From contig DATBGS010000126.1 in the NCBI GenBank assembly GCA_036557885.1, positions 37,009-101,008 of the forward strand: a stretch of DNA of 64,000 nt, written 5' to 3'. The stretch is from DATBGS01 sp036557885. Lineage in GTDB: Bacteria > Chloroflexota > Ktedonobacteria > Ktedonobacterales > DATBGS01. Positions 27,544 through 35,795 of the stretch are shown here, piece after piece. The position numbers were made by a program, and so were the translations under genes. The notes beneath the pieces are model-generated. The model saw only the letters and a list, made by a program, of their open reading frames with translations, was not told where the DNA came from and did no database searches. Every line of letters starts with the position of its first letter. Position 1 is the first letter of the stretch.

Positions 27544-28011
27544 ATGGGTGATCCAGGGACCGAAACGAGCAAGCATCCGCAATCCCCAGCAATCCAATCC
27601 TCCGTTGATCAAGTTGCTGAGATACCCCTGCGCGAAAATCGGCGTCCGATTTTAATCTGCGAAGATGACGACGAAATACGCGAATTGCTGGTAGATGCCA
27701 TCCAGGAAGAGGGCTTTGAAGTGACGGCTACACGCAATGGCAGCGAAGCGCTCGCGGTCTTAGAGGAAAAACCTGGGCGTTATTTGTTTCTGCTTGATTT
27801 GATGATGCCTGGAATCAACGGTTACGATATTCTTGAGCGTATGGCAGCCAGCGACGCGCTCTCAGCGGAAAATAGCGTCGTGATCGTCTCAGCAACCGGC
27901 TATATTCGCCTCATCAGTCCTGCCGTCCTGGAGAAACAATTTGTGAAGGCCATGCTCAAAAAACCTTTTGAGCTTGATGAACTCTTCGATCTTCTCCACC
28001 GCTTCTCCTGA
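27544..28011 (+). CDS. Receiver-only response regulator
   Basis: A 155-residue protein with a single CheY-like receiver domain and no output domain. The acidic pocket is in ICEDDDE, the phospho-acceptor is Asp85 in LLDLMMPG, the conserved Ser is in VIVSATGY and the Lys is in KKPFEL. A 30-residue unstructured N-terminus precedes it. It starts 1 nt after the amidotransferase stop. It may act as a phosphate shuttle or bind a partner; the cognate kinase is not adjacent. Confidence 0.92.
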   Translation: MGDPGTETSKHPQSPAIQSSVDQVAEIPLRENRRPILICEDDDEIRELLVDAIQEEGFEVTATRNGSEALAVLEEKPGRYLFLLDLMMPGINGYDILERMAASDALSAENSVVIVSATGYIRLISPAVLEKQFVKAMLKKPFELDELFDLLHRFS

Positions 28012-28054
28012 GCCTCTACTACTTCTTGCTTCTAACGCGCTCATCCATGAATAG

Positions 28055-28091
28055 CCGCCCTGGTCTGCCCACGTGAGGTAAACCAGGGCGG
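28055..28091. terminator. Bidirectional hairpin between convergent genes
   Basis: A perfect 10-bp stem (28055-28064 with 28082-28091), reinforced by outer arms CATCCA/TGGATG (28042-28047 with 28093-28098). Confidence 0.55.
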
Positions 28092-28135
28092 TTGGATGAA
28101 TTGATTCGCGTTTGTTGTCGCAGCCAGATATGCCG

Positions 28136-30295
28136 CTAGGCGCCAGCGCTCTCATCTTTGCTCGCGGGCGATTGCTCTTTCTCGGCGTGTTCTCGGCGGT
28201 CCTTTCCAAATGGCCGGAAGACAAAAGGACCGGTAGAAAGCGAGCCAGGAGTATCACTACCCGGTGTGCCGCCGAGTGGGCTGGTTGACTTTGCTGGAGA
28301 TAAAGGAGCAGGCGAAGCAGAAGGAGATGAGGCCGCGTTTGTCCCATTGCCCGGCGCGCTCACCACAGCAGCCAGCGTCGGTCCCGCGCCCAGCCCACTA
28401 TTTCCCACCTGGACAGGCCGCGAAGCGGCTCCGGCTCCAAATCCGGCCCCAGTTCCTTGCATAGACCCTGGCGCGCCAGCCTCGGCAGCCTGCAACGCAT
28501 TCAGTTCACTGCTGAGCATCCGCCGGGCAATGGCAACGGCGCCACCATACGTTGAATCCATCCCAAAGTAATTGAGGCTGCCCGCCCCCAGGTTCTTGCC
28601 GCGCGTATAGGGAGTATCTGAAGCGTAATGCAGAATACCCAGATCAAATGGCAGCCGGGCAAAATTAATATTTTCGCCCGTCGGGTAGCGGGTCATGTAC
28701 AGCGCTTCATAGACCGCGTTCAGGTAAGGGCCGCTCTCCATCTCCACGACGGTATAATTCGCGCGGTAGTAGAAATCAAGATACTGGCGGTTCTGGAGGA
28801 AGGTGCCCTTGGTAGACACAGCCTTCTGGTTATCCAGCACCGAACCATAGATCAAATTGGGGCCAACATCCCCCGCAGTAAAGCAGTTTTCCAACCAGTA
28901 CACATTCTGGCTGTGTTCATCCAGCACCACATCGGAGATCATCATATCCCCAATACTGCCGTTCAGCGTTGCCGCCTTGCCCAGAATATAAATGCCGCGT
29001 GTCTGGGGTAGATTCTCCATCACCTCGCGCAGCATCCGGTAGGCAGCCATTCCCAACGGGTAATCAATATTGAGGATGATCGCGCGGCTCTTTGCCAGCC
29101 GCTCCAGGCCAGGCATACGACAGCGCGGGTCCAGTTCATCAACGCGGATTTTGGAGAGATCAAAGACCTGCGCGTCCACTTCCAGGCCCTGGCGAGCCGT
29201 GATCCTCCAGATACCGCGCTCTTGCTCCTGAATCGGACGCTGGCGCACAAACTCCTGACTCTCAGAAGTCTGCACATACTGGCGAGCGGCATAATACAGC
29301 AGGTTGTGCCAGTTTCCTGGCACGCGCCCATCTTGAATCTTGCGGCACTCGTCCGTCAACATCGGGTCTTTGCCGCTGAGCGCGTAGCGCGTCAGTTCGC
29401 CCTCGCGCGCCTGCACGTAGCCGGAAAGCAAGTTAACCAGGCTATGTGTATTGCTGGAGACAAAGTACACAGGCCGATCTGCCAGCCCCAGATCATCCAG
29501 CACCTTGCCAACGGGCGCCCACCATTTGCGCGTCGCGCGCACATAGCCCACATGCGACCCGCTCAGCATACGCAGGGTGAAGTTTTTGCGCTCGCGGCCA
29601 ATCGTGAGCAGGTTGGCCCACATCTTATCGCCCCAGATCACCTCCAGCCGCCGCCAGTCATCGGGCGAAATTTGCAGGCGCTCGCGCAGCACCTTGGTAA
29701 TCTCGGCAAAGACCGGCGACGCTTTATCCACACGACTTTCCATCAGTTGCATGGTCGTCGGGTCGGCGTTCAGCAGCCAGTTAAACTTGTTCCACTCGAT
29801 CTGCATCGCCACCAGCACCGGCACAATATCTTCTGTATCGCTCACACTGGCAACATAAGCCGCCAGCGTATTCTTGCCATCATAAAACCACTTGCGCCGC
29901 CGGGCTGAGGCTGTCACCGCCACCCACTGATCCACATCATAGCCCTGCTGCTGGAAGACATCATCTCCCTGGCCTAGCAAAATACGATTGCAGTTCAAAA
30001 CGGCATCCGGCAGCCGCAGCACACTGTAGATAAAAGCCGACAGATCGGGCTTAGATGAGCGCGCATCAGGGTGCAACGAGGAATCAATATTGTAGTGCGC
30101 CTGGACCAGCGCCTTGAGTCCCACCTCTCCAGAACTGCGCAGAAGCGTGTGAAAGGTGCGGATATACATCTCGACTTCGCGCTTGCCAGCCTCGTGTCTG
30201 GCTTCGCCATTTTCCATGTTCATCTCCATTGTCTCGCCCTGCCCGCTCTGATTGCGCTCTCCACCAGACCGCCGCGAAAGGGTAAAGTCTGCCAC
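28136..30295 (-). CDS. Large conserved-looking protein of unknown function
   Basis: A 719-residue protein I cannot assign with confidence; it may belong to a DUF family seen in Chloroflexota (DUF6909 from memory, unverified). Residues about 20-580 are compact, with no signal peptide or membrane helix. A segment reading YILGKAATLNGSIGDMMISD resembles the glycine-rich turns of the nucleoside-phosphorylase fold, but this is only suggestive. The last 110 residues are Ala/Gly/Pro/Ser-rich and probably disordered. GTG 30295 is preceded by GAGGAGGAG. A promoter lies at 30446-30474. Confidence 0.85.
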   Translation of the reverse strand: MADFTLSRRSGGERNQSGQGETMEMNMENGEARHEAGKREVEMYIRTFHTLLRSSGEVGLKALVQAHYNIDSSLHPDARSSKPDLSAFIYSVLRLPDAVLNCNRILLGQGDDVFQQQGYDVDQWVAVTASARRRKWFYDGKNTLAAYVASVSDTEDIVPVLVAMQIEWNKFNWLLNADPTTMQLMESRVDKASPVFAEITKVLRERLQISPDDWRRLEVIWGDKMWANLLTIGRERKNFTLRMLSGSHVGYVRATRKWWAPVGKVLDDLGLADRPVYFVSSNTHSLVNLLSGYVQAREGELTRYALSGKDPMLTDECRKIQDGRVPGNWHNLLYYAARQYVQTSESQEFVRQRPIQEQERGIWRITARQGLEVDAQVFDLSKIRVDELDPRCRMPGLERLAKSRAIILNIDYPLGMAAYRMLREVMENLPQTRGIYILGKAATLNGSIGDMMISDVVLDEHSQNVYWLENCFTAGDVGPNLIYGSVLDNQKAVSTKGTFLQNRQYLDFYYRANYTVVEMESGPYLNAVYEALYMTRYPTGENINFARLPFDLGILHYASDTPYTRGKNLGAGSLNYFGMDSTYGGAVAIARRMLSSELNALQAAEAGAPGSMQGTGAGFGAGAASRPVQVGNSGLGAGPTLAAVVSAPGNGTNAASSPSASPAPLSPAKSTSPLGGTPGSDTPGSLSTGPFVFRPFGKDRREHAEKEQSPASKDESAGA

Positions 30296-30445
30296 GTTTT
30301 CTCCTCCTCATGTATCAGAAGCCTGCCTGGAGCATCGTTTCTCGCCTTCTTTTGCTTCTGCCCCTTGCTTACACCGCGTTGCTCCAGTTCTGGGCGACCT
30401 TTTCAGGCTCCCCTGGCTTAGTGTGCTTGGCTTGAATTGGCGCAC

Positions 30446-30474
30446 ATTATATCGAACGGGCAAGCGATTGAAAA
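30446..30474 (-). promoter_or_regulatory. Promoter of the 719-residue unknown protein
   Basis: Minus strand: -35 TTTTCA (30469-30474), 17 bp, consensus -10 TATAAT (30446-30451). The predicted leader is about 145 nt. Confidence 0.6.
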
Positions 30475-30553
30475 GTACCTGACTCGGTACCCCAGATAAG
30501 GGGGCAGCACCTCTGGCCGGATACTTCTATGGGCTTGCAAGCACGCTTTGCTC

Positions 30554-31048
30554 CTACTGGCGAACCTCCGCCAGAATCGCCTGGAGCTGGTGAACATGCT
30601 CCTCCAGATGGTCAAGCAGCCATTCCTGGATGGCGCGGCCAATCGTTTGCGGGCCAAACTTCATATGCTGACCAACTTTTTCCAGATCGGCTGACTGGAG
30701 GCGCTCCAGCAGCGCGACAGCCTGCGCTTCACCTTGTTCCAGCAATGCGCTGATCTGTTCGGGCGTGTCCTGGGCATGCTCCTCAATAAAGCGGATGCGC
30801 TCCGGGTTACTGGCAATTCGCCCAAACGTCGTGCCAGGCTGAAGACGGATGCGTTCAATCTCTCCTGACCAGAAGGCCAGCATCTCAGCGACATGCACCA
30901 GGTCTTCAGTCAGCGTCCAGCCACCAGAAGCTGGCGGCTGCAAGAGGAGCAACGGGGGAATCCCCTCAAGCGTCTGCCGCAGTTCTTTCGTAAGACGGTG
31001 TAGCTCATCAAGCGCAGCACGGAGGTCGGTCACGTGGTCGGCAGACAT
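30554..31048 (-). CDS. DinB-superfamily protein
   Basis: A 164-residue protein with the four-helix-bundle pattern of the DinB/YfiT superfamily: an N-terminal helix LRAALDELHRLTKELRQTL, then WTLTEDLVHVAEMLAFW holding a candidate metal His, and a C-terminal LLDHLEEHVHQLQAIL with HVHQ as the second metal site. Relatives are metal-dependent thiol transferases or hydrolases. An extended -10 (TGC-TACAAT, 31132-31137) lies upstream. The specific reaction is unknown. Confidence 0.85.
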   Translation of the reverse strand: MSADHVTDLRAALDELHRLTKELRQTLEGIPPLLLLQPPASGGWTLTEDLVHVAEMLAFWSGEIERIRLQPGTTFGRIASNPERIRFIEEHAQDTPEQISALLEQGEAQAVALLERLQSADLEKVGQHMKFGPQTIGRAIQEWLLDHLEEHVHQLQAILAEVRQ

Positions 31049-31314
31049 GCTTCATTCCTTCTCAGATACGGACGGGCTTGTCTCAAACAATCTCTTTCCA
31101 ATCCTGTCATCGTCATTTCTTTACACCATGTATTGTAGCACAAGCGCGGCGCTTGCTCCTTTTTTGAAGGAGCGCAGGTCAAGCGCGTCAAGGTTGCAGC
31201 AGTCTATGCGCCTGACGTATACTGGGAGAAAGTGGTGATGAAGAAGCCAGAGAAGCTGCCAGCGTCCCACCTGCGCTGAAACCAGATTGCTCCCCACGAG
31301 CAGGAAGGCTAGCG

Positions 31315-31479
31315 ATGTTTGGAACCTTGCTTATTATCATCCTGGTTGCAACCGTGATCGGGGCTTCCAGCGGATTTCTGGTACTTGCCCTGCGGCTGGG
31401 CAAAAACTTCGAGAAGATGGGCGGCGAAAACGCACCGCCCACCAGAACCCCTCAACGCCAGGGCGGGCCACGCCGTTAG
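31315..31479 (+). CDS. Small single-pass membrane protein (54 residues)
   Basis: ATG 31315 follows AGGAAGG and gives 54 residues: a membrane helix right at the N-terminus (MFGTLLIIILVATVIGASSG) followed by a basic, Pro/Gln-rich cytoplasmic tail ending GGPRR. It lies in a gap between the divergent DinB-like gene and the convergent carbonic anhydrase gene. Layout resembles small phage-shock-type or signal-anchored peptides, but no family is recognised. Confidence 0.55.
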   Translation: MFGTLLIIILVATVIGASSGFLVLALRLGKNFEKMGGENAPPTRTPQRQGGPRR

Positions 31480-31547
31480 ACATCCGGGTAGACCTGCTGA
31501 CAGATTTCTCCAGGCGCCGGTGGGTAGCGCGACATGCCTCTATTCGC

Positions 31548-32096
31548 CTATTCGCCACGCTCAATCAACTCCAACTTGCCGCTGTGTATATCAATCACCA
31601 GCGCGTGCACTGGAATCGTCTTGGGAAGATAGGGACTGGTGCGAATGGCGCGCGCAACCCGCGCCACATTCTCGCGCACATCCTGAAAGGTACCCAGCCA
31701 GCCCAGCAACTCTTCGCCCTTTTCAGGCAGTGTATCCGGGTCAACGCCCAGCGCCTGCATCGAGGCCGTCAGCGCCGCCAGATTTCCATGCGACAGCCCA
31801 CACTCGGTATGCCCGATCACCGCCACTTCACGCACACCCAGCAGATAGATGGCCCCGGCCAGCGAGCGAATCAGATCACCACTCACCTCATCTTTCGCGT
31901 TGATCGTCGCGCCAGCCGTCCGTAGCTGAATGATTTCTCCTCGATGCACGCTGATCGCCTCCTCAAGCAGGTGCGTCAGCCGGGTATCCATACACGTCAC
32001 TACCGCCATCCGTCTACGCGGCAAATGGCTTAATTGTGCCGGGTGATGCTGCCCGGTAAAATGGGCATTGGCTTCGAGAATTTCATCAATAACCAC
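31548..32096 (-). CDS. Beta-class carbonic anhydrase
   Basis: A 182-residue zinc enzyme interconverting CO2 and bicarbonate. The zinc ligands are Cys35 in CMDTRL, His96 and Cys99 in HTECG, with the Asp37-Arg39 dyad. The short length and the sequence around the active site fit the small clade seen in Gram-positive bacteria. The start is GTG 32096 with AGGAGG 10 nt upstream. It is transcribed alone. Confidence 0.94.
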   Translation of the reverse strand: MVIDEILEANAHFTGQHHPAQLSHLPRRRMAVVTCMDTRLTHLLEEAISVHRGEIIQLRTAGATINAKDEVSGDLIRSLAGAIYLLGVREVAVIGHTECGLSHGNLAALTASMQALGVDPDTLPEKGEELLGWLGTFQDVRENVARVARAIRTSPYLPKTIPVHALVIDIHSGKLELIERGE

Positions 32097-32217
32097 GATA
32101 CAACATCCTCCTGCCTCTTCTGGCAGCGAAGTTCTCGCCTGCTCACACCAGGGCGGCGTGCGGCTATTCTAAAGCACTCCCTTTGGGAAAACAAGTAGTC
32201 TAGAGGAGAAATCTGGT

Positions 32218-32307
32218 ATGTTTAATGGGAGAAGTATCAGCAAGATCATCAGATTGACGATCCGTGCAATCATGTGGATCGCACCCTACGATGGACATCG
32301 CTGTTGA
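32218..32307 (+). CDS. Possible 29-codon leader ORF before trehalose-6-phosphate synthase
   Basis: ATG 32218 has AGAGGAG 9 nt upstream and encodes 29 residues with an amphipathic helix (SISKIIRLTIRAIMWIAPY), ending 6-15 nt before the otsA-like start. Coding status is uncertain; it could be a regulatory leader peptide or a small membrane-active peptide. Confidence 0.3.
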   Translation: MFNGRSISKIIRLTIRAIMWIAPYDGHRC

Positions 32308-32322
32308 GAGAGAATGAAAACC

Positions 32323-33957
32323 ATGCCAATAGAGCAGAGCCAGAGCGGGCGACGTGTGATCCTCGCCAGCAATCGTGGACCAGTCGAATATAGCCTTGAC
32401 AAAAATGGGGCCGTCCGAACAAAACGCGGCGCGGGCGGCATGGTCACAGCCCTGCAACCGGCCATCAACTACGCGCCGCCGGGCGGCTTTACCTGGGTAG
32501 CCATCGCCATGACTGAGGGAGACCGCCTGGTAGCACAGCGTCAGGCCGAAGCTAACAAAGCAAAATCAGACGACGCCGAGCAGCCCATCGGCGCCACAAA
32601 CGGGGCTACCCCTTCAAGCGGCTTGGATTCCAAAACACACCGCAAATCACATACCCGACCCCTCCTGGATGCCTCTCGCTATGTCAGCGTGCCTCCAGCC
32701 ATTTATAAGCGCTTTTACGACCGCATCAGCAATCAGGTACTCTGGTTTCTTCAACATTACCTGTGGAATCAAATTGAGGAACCAACCTTCACCGCGCAGA
32801 ATTACGAAGAATGGGAGCAGGGCTATGTCCAGGTGAATCAGGCCATCGCCAACGCCGTCTGCGAAGAAGTGCTGCGCAAACCTGGTCCCGCCCTGGTCAT
32901 GTTTCAGGATTATCACCTCTATCTGGCGCCAGAGATGGTGCGCCAGGGCTTGAAGCGCGAAGGCCGCCTCGAGGAGACGATCCTCCAGCACTTTATCCAT
33001 ATTCCCTGGCCCTCGCTACGATACTGGCAACTGCTGCCGCGCACCTGGCTGCTCGCCATCTATGAAAGCGTACTTGCCAACGACATCCTGGGCTTTCAGA
33101 CCAACCTGGATATGATGAACTTTCTCTCCAGCACCCAGGTGCTGCTTGGGGATGCGCAGATCACATACGATAAGCGCGGCGGGCGCATCGTCTGGCGCAA
33201 CCATACCACCTATGCGCGAGCGTATCCCATCTCAATTGATGTAGACGAGGTGCGCCAGAATGCCGCGCGCGGCGAACGACTCCATGCCAACGAGTTGCGT
33301 CCACTTCTGGGCGCTCAGACGATCATGCGCGTAGATCGCCTGGAACCAACGAAAAATATTGTGCGCGGCTTTGAAGCCTTTGAACTGCTGCTCAGTCGCC
33401 GCCACGACCTGATTGGCAAGGTGAAGTTTCTCGCCTTCCTCATCCCTTCCCGCGAAAGCATCAAAATCTATCGGCACTACGGGCGCAGGGTCCACCAGAT
33501 TATTGACAAGATCAACGAGACATACGGTCACGATGGGTGGCAGCCCATCGAAGCGTTTTTCGAGAACAACCGCGCCAGAGCCTTAGCCGCCATGCGGCAC
33601 TATGACGTGCTGCTGATCAATCCGCTCATTGATGGTATGAATCTGGTCGCTAAAGAGGGGCCAATCGTCAATCAACAGGATGGCGTGCTGATTCTCTCTG
33701 AAACTGCTGGAGCCAGCCAGCAGCTCCACGAGAGCGCCTTGACGATCATCCCAACTGATGTAGAGGAAACCGCGAGGGAACTCATCAACGCGCTGGAAAT
33801 GCCAGCAGAGGAGCGGCGCAAACGCTCCGACCTGGCGCGGGCCAACATTGAACGCGAGAACCTGGAAGCCTGGCTGCGTCAGCAATTTATGGATGTCGAA
33901 GAGATCAGCCGGAGGCCATCCACACCGCAGGTCACTGTACCTGAAAAAAGATCGTAG
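32323..33957 (+). CDS. otsA: Trehalose-6-phosphate synthase (GT20)
   Basis: Joins UDP-glucose (or another NDP-glucose) to glucose-6-phosphate in trehalose synthesis, a stress and osmotic protectant. The 544 residues show SNRGPVEYS, FQDYHLYLAPEM, HIPWPSLRYWQLLP, RVDRLEPTKNIVRGFEAFE and DGMNLVAKEGPIV. The HIPWPSLRYW loop differs from the usual HIPFPSSE, so acceptor use may differ. ATG 32323 is chosen over ATG 32314 because GAGAGAG is better spaced. No phosphatase (otsB) is adjacent. The 3' end overlaps the convergent pseudokinase gene by 26 bp. Confidence 0.92.
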   Translation: MPIEQSQSGRRVILASNRGPVEYSLDKNGAVRTKRGAGGMVTALQPAINYAPPGGFTWVAIAMTEGDRLVAQRQAEANKAKSDDAEQPIGATNGATPSSGLDSKTHRKSHTRPLLDASRYVSVPPAIYKRFYDRISNQVLWFLQHYLWNQIEEPTFTAQNYEEWEQGYVQVNQAIANAVCEEVLRKPGPALVMFQDYHLYLAPEMVRQGLKREGRLEETILQHFIHIPWPSLRYWQLLPRTWLLAIYESVLANDILGFQTNLDMMNFLSSTQVLLGDAQITYDKRGGRIVWRNHTTYARAYPISIDVDEVRQNAARGERLHANELRPLLGAQTIMRVDRLEPTKNIVRGFEAFELLLSRRHDLIGKVKFLAFLIPSRESIKIYRHYGRRVHQIIDKINETYGHDGWQPIEAFFENNRARALAAMRHYDVLLINPLIDGMNLVAKEGPIVNQQDGVLILSETAGASQQLHESALTIIPTDVEETARELINALEMPAEERRKRSDLARANIERENLEAWLRQQFMDVEEISRRPSTPQVTVPEKRS

Positions 33958-35734
33958 CGTTGGCATTAATCCCCGTTGCCGGGCATCCCAGGCAAAACAC
34001 CTCCGCTTTGTACTTGCCAGGGCCTTTCTGAGGGTCGTCGTTGGTTGCAAAAGAGACGACATAGGTGTGTATCCCAGGGCACGCCTGGGGCGGGGTGGGC
34101 ATGTAGAAGCCCGTAGATTCCCCAGTGGTGGCATCAATCTTGTCTATATTGACCAGAATCTGAAGTTGGTTCTGCGCCAGATTTGCCGTATAGACCACCA
34201 GCACCGTATCGCCGGTTTGAAACTCCGCTTCGGACCTGCCCGGAAAGGTATTGTCACATTGCCGATTACCAGAAATATCCGTCACAGTCGCAATGGCCGT
34301 GATAAACTGATCGGTTTCGATCATCTGCGCGCCGCCCGAACCGCCGGGAGTTGAACCGCTGGAAGGTGTCCCCTGGCCTCCAGGTGTCGCGCGGGGCGTG
34401 GTAGCAGTTGCGCCTGGGGGCGTGGTCGGACTCCCATTGGTGGCAGTTGAGGTGGTCTTGTTGCCACCAAAGAGCACCACGACCAGCACCACCACCAATG
34501 CCAGAGCGATAACGCCACCAATCCCAAATCCTACCAGGCGCCCTCGTCCCCTGGCAGGCGCCGAAGGGCTATTGGGCACGATTGGCGCAGGCGGCTGGGC
34601 CGGATACGCCGGATAGGGCGGTGCCTGGTTTGCGGGGTACTGGCTTCCCCACCCACTCGGCGGCTGATTCCAACCCTGCCCACTGCTAGCTTGAGGCGCC
34701 GGGGGGCTTACTGGCGCAGATTGTGGCGAGATAGGCCAGGGCGCTTGCTGCGCGGGGGCCACTGGAGCACCTGGGGAAACCACAAATTGCTGCACAGGGG
34801 CAACTGCGGCTGGAGGCGTCGGCGCTGGCAGAATGGCTCCTTGCTGAGCCTGTGGCTGCGGGGCGTTGGCCTGGCCTGTTGCTGCCTCACGGTAAGCAGC
34901 TGCAAAAGCCGCTACCGACGGCCAGCGCGACGCCGGGTCTTTCGCCAGCGCCCGAAAGAGCACATTCTCCACTGCTGGAGGAAGCGTCGCATTATAATTG
35001 CGCGGTGGCGGTGGAGGAACCATCATCTGCTGCTGGATGATCTGCGCGGGGTCGTTCCCCACAAAGGGAAGCCGTCCGGTCAGCAATTCGTACACCACAA
35101 TTCCCAGGCTATATTGATCGCTGGCGGCAACCTGTCGGCCTTGTAGCAGTTCTGGCGCGGAGTAGAGCACAGAATGATTGCGCGTAATCCGGCTGGGCGT
35201 GCTCACAAACAGATTCGCCAGCCCATAATCGCTCAAGAGAATATGCAATCCCCCGCTGGCATCGGGAGAAACCAGCATGTTGCTTGGCTTAACACTCCCA
35301 TGCAAAATGCCCTGCCCATGCAAATACTGAAGCGCTTCAGCTACCTGATCCAGCAGCCCTACCACTGTTGGCGCGCTGAGTGGCAAGGCAAACCGAAACG
35401 TCGGTTTGCCAGGAGTAAACGCATCGAGCAATGAGCCATCACCAAGATACGGCATCACCAGATAGCCGCGATGGTTTTGCTGCCCATATTCCAGCAGCGA
35501 AAGCACATAGGGGTGCTTAAGCGACACCAGCCGCTGCGCTTCCTGGTTAAAGAGCGACACCGGACTCTTTCCCTGAGCAATGAGAGCAGGCGGAGCCGCC
35601 AACTGCGCCACGCGCATAGCTGCCTGGGTTGGGCCTCCCAACTGTTCAGCCAGATAGACCTCTCCGCGCTCGCCTCCCCCCAGGTAGCGCTTGAGGTGCC
35701 AACTTCCGATTGCTTGCCCCTCTAACTCGGCCAT
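33932..35734 (-). CDS. Transmembrane Ser/Thr kinase-like protein, predicted pseudokinase
   Basis: A 600-residue PknB-like protein: kinase fold at residues 10-285, a Pro/Ala/Gln-rich linker, one membrane helix (about 398-422) and an extracellular domain of about 130 residues with several Cys. The ATP-binding Lys is Arg41 (AAMRVA) and the catalytic HRD reads HGS (145-147), while Asp169 of the DFG (here DYG) remains. Loss of both key residues argues against normal phosphotransfer. It sits 61 bp downstream of an intact paralogue and was probably produced by duplication; it may regulate or scaffold that kinase. Confidence 0.93.
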   Translation of the reverse strand: MAELEGQAIGSWHLKRYLGGGERGEVYLAEQLGGPTQAAMRVAQLAAPPALIAQGKSPVSLFNQEAQRLVSLKHPYVLSLLEYGQQNHRGYLVMPYLGDGSLLDAFTPGKPTFRFALPLSAPTVVGLLDQVAEALQYLHGQGILHGSVKPSNMLVSPDASGGLHILLSDYGLANLFVSTPSRITRNHSVLYSAPELLQGRQVAASDQYSLGIVVYELLTGRLPFVGNDPAQIIQQQMMVPPPPPRNYNATLPPAVENVLFRALAKDPASRWPSVAAFAAAYREAATGQANAPQPQAQQGAILPAPTPPAAVAPVQQFVVSPGAPVAPAQQAPWPISPQSAPVSPPAPQASSGQGWNQPPSGWGSQYPANQAPPYPAYPAQPPAPIVPNSPSAPARGRGRLVGFGIGGVIALALVVVLVVVLFGGNKTTSTATNGSPTTPPGATATTPRATPGGQGTPSSGSTPGGSGGAQMIETDQFITAIATVTDISGNRQCDNTFPGRSEAEFQTGDTVLVVYTANLAQNQLQILVNIDKIDATTGESTGFYMPTPPQACPGIHTYVVSFATNDDPQKGPGKYKAEVFCLGCPATGINANATIFFQVQ

Positions 35735-35795
35735 CGCTACACGCTCCTCTGTTTGCTCTTGGTTGTGGCTGTGGTAGAAACGCTGGGCTGCTGAC

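Noticed and set aside
33932..33957. Frameshift or assembly error where otsA and the pseudokinase gene overlap
   Set aside because: Both C-termini are intact and such short convergent overlaps are normal.
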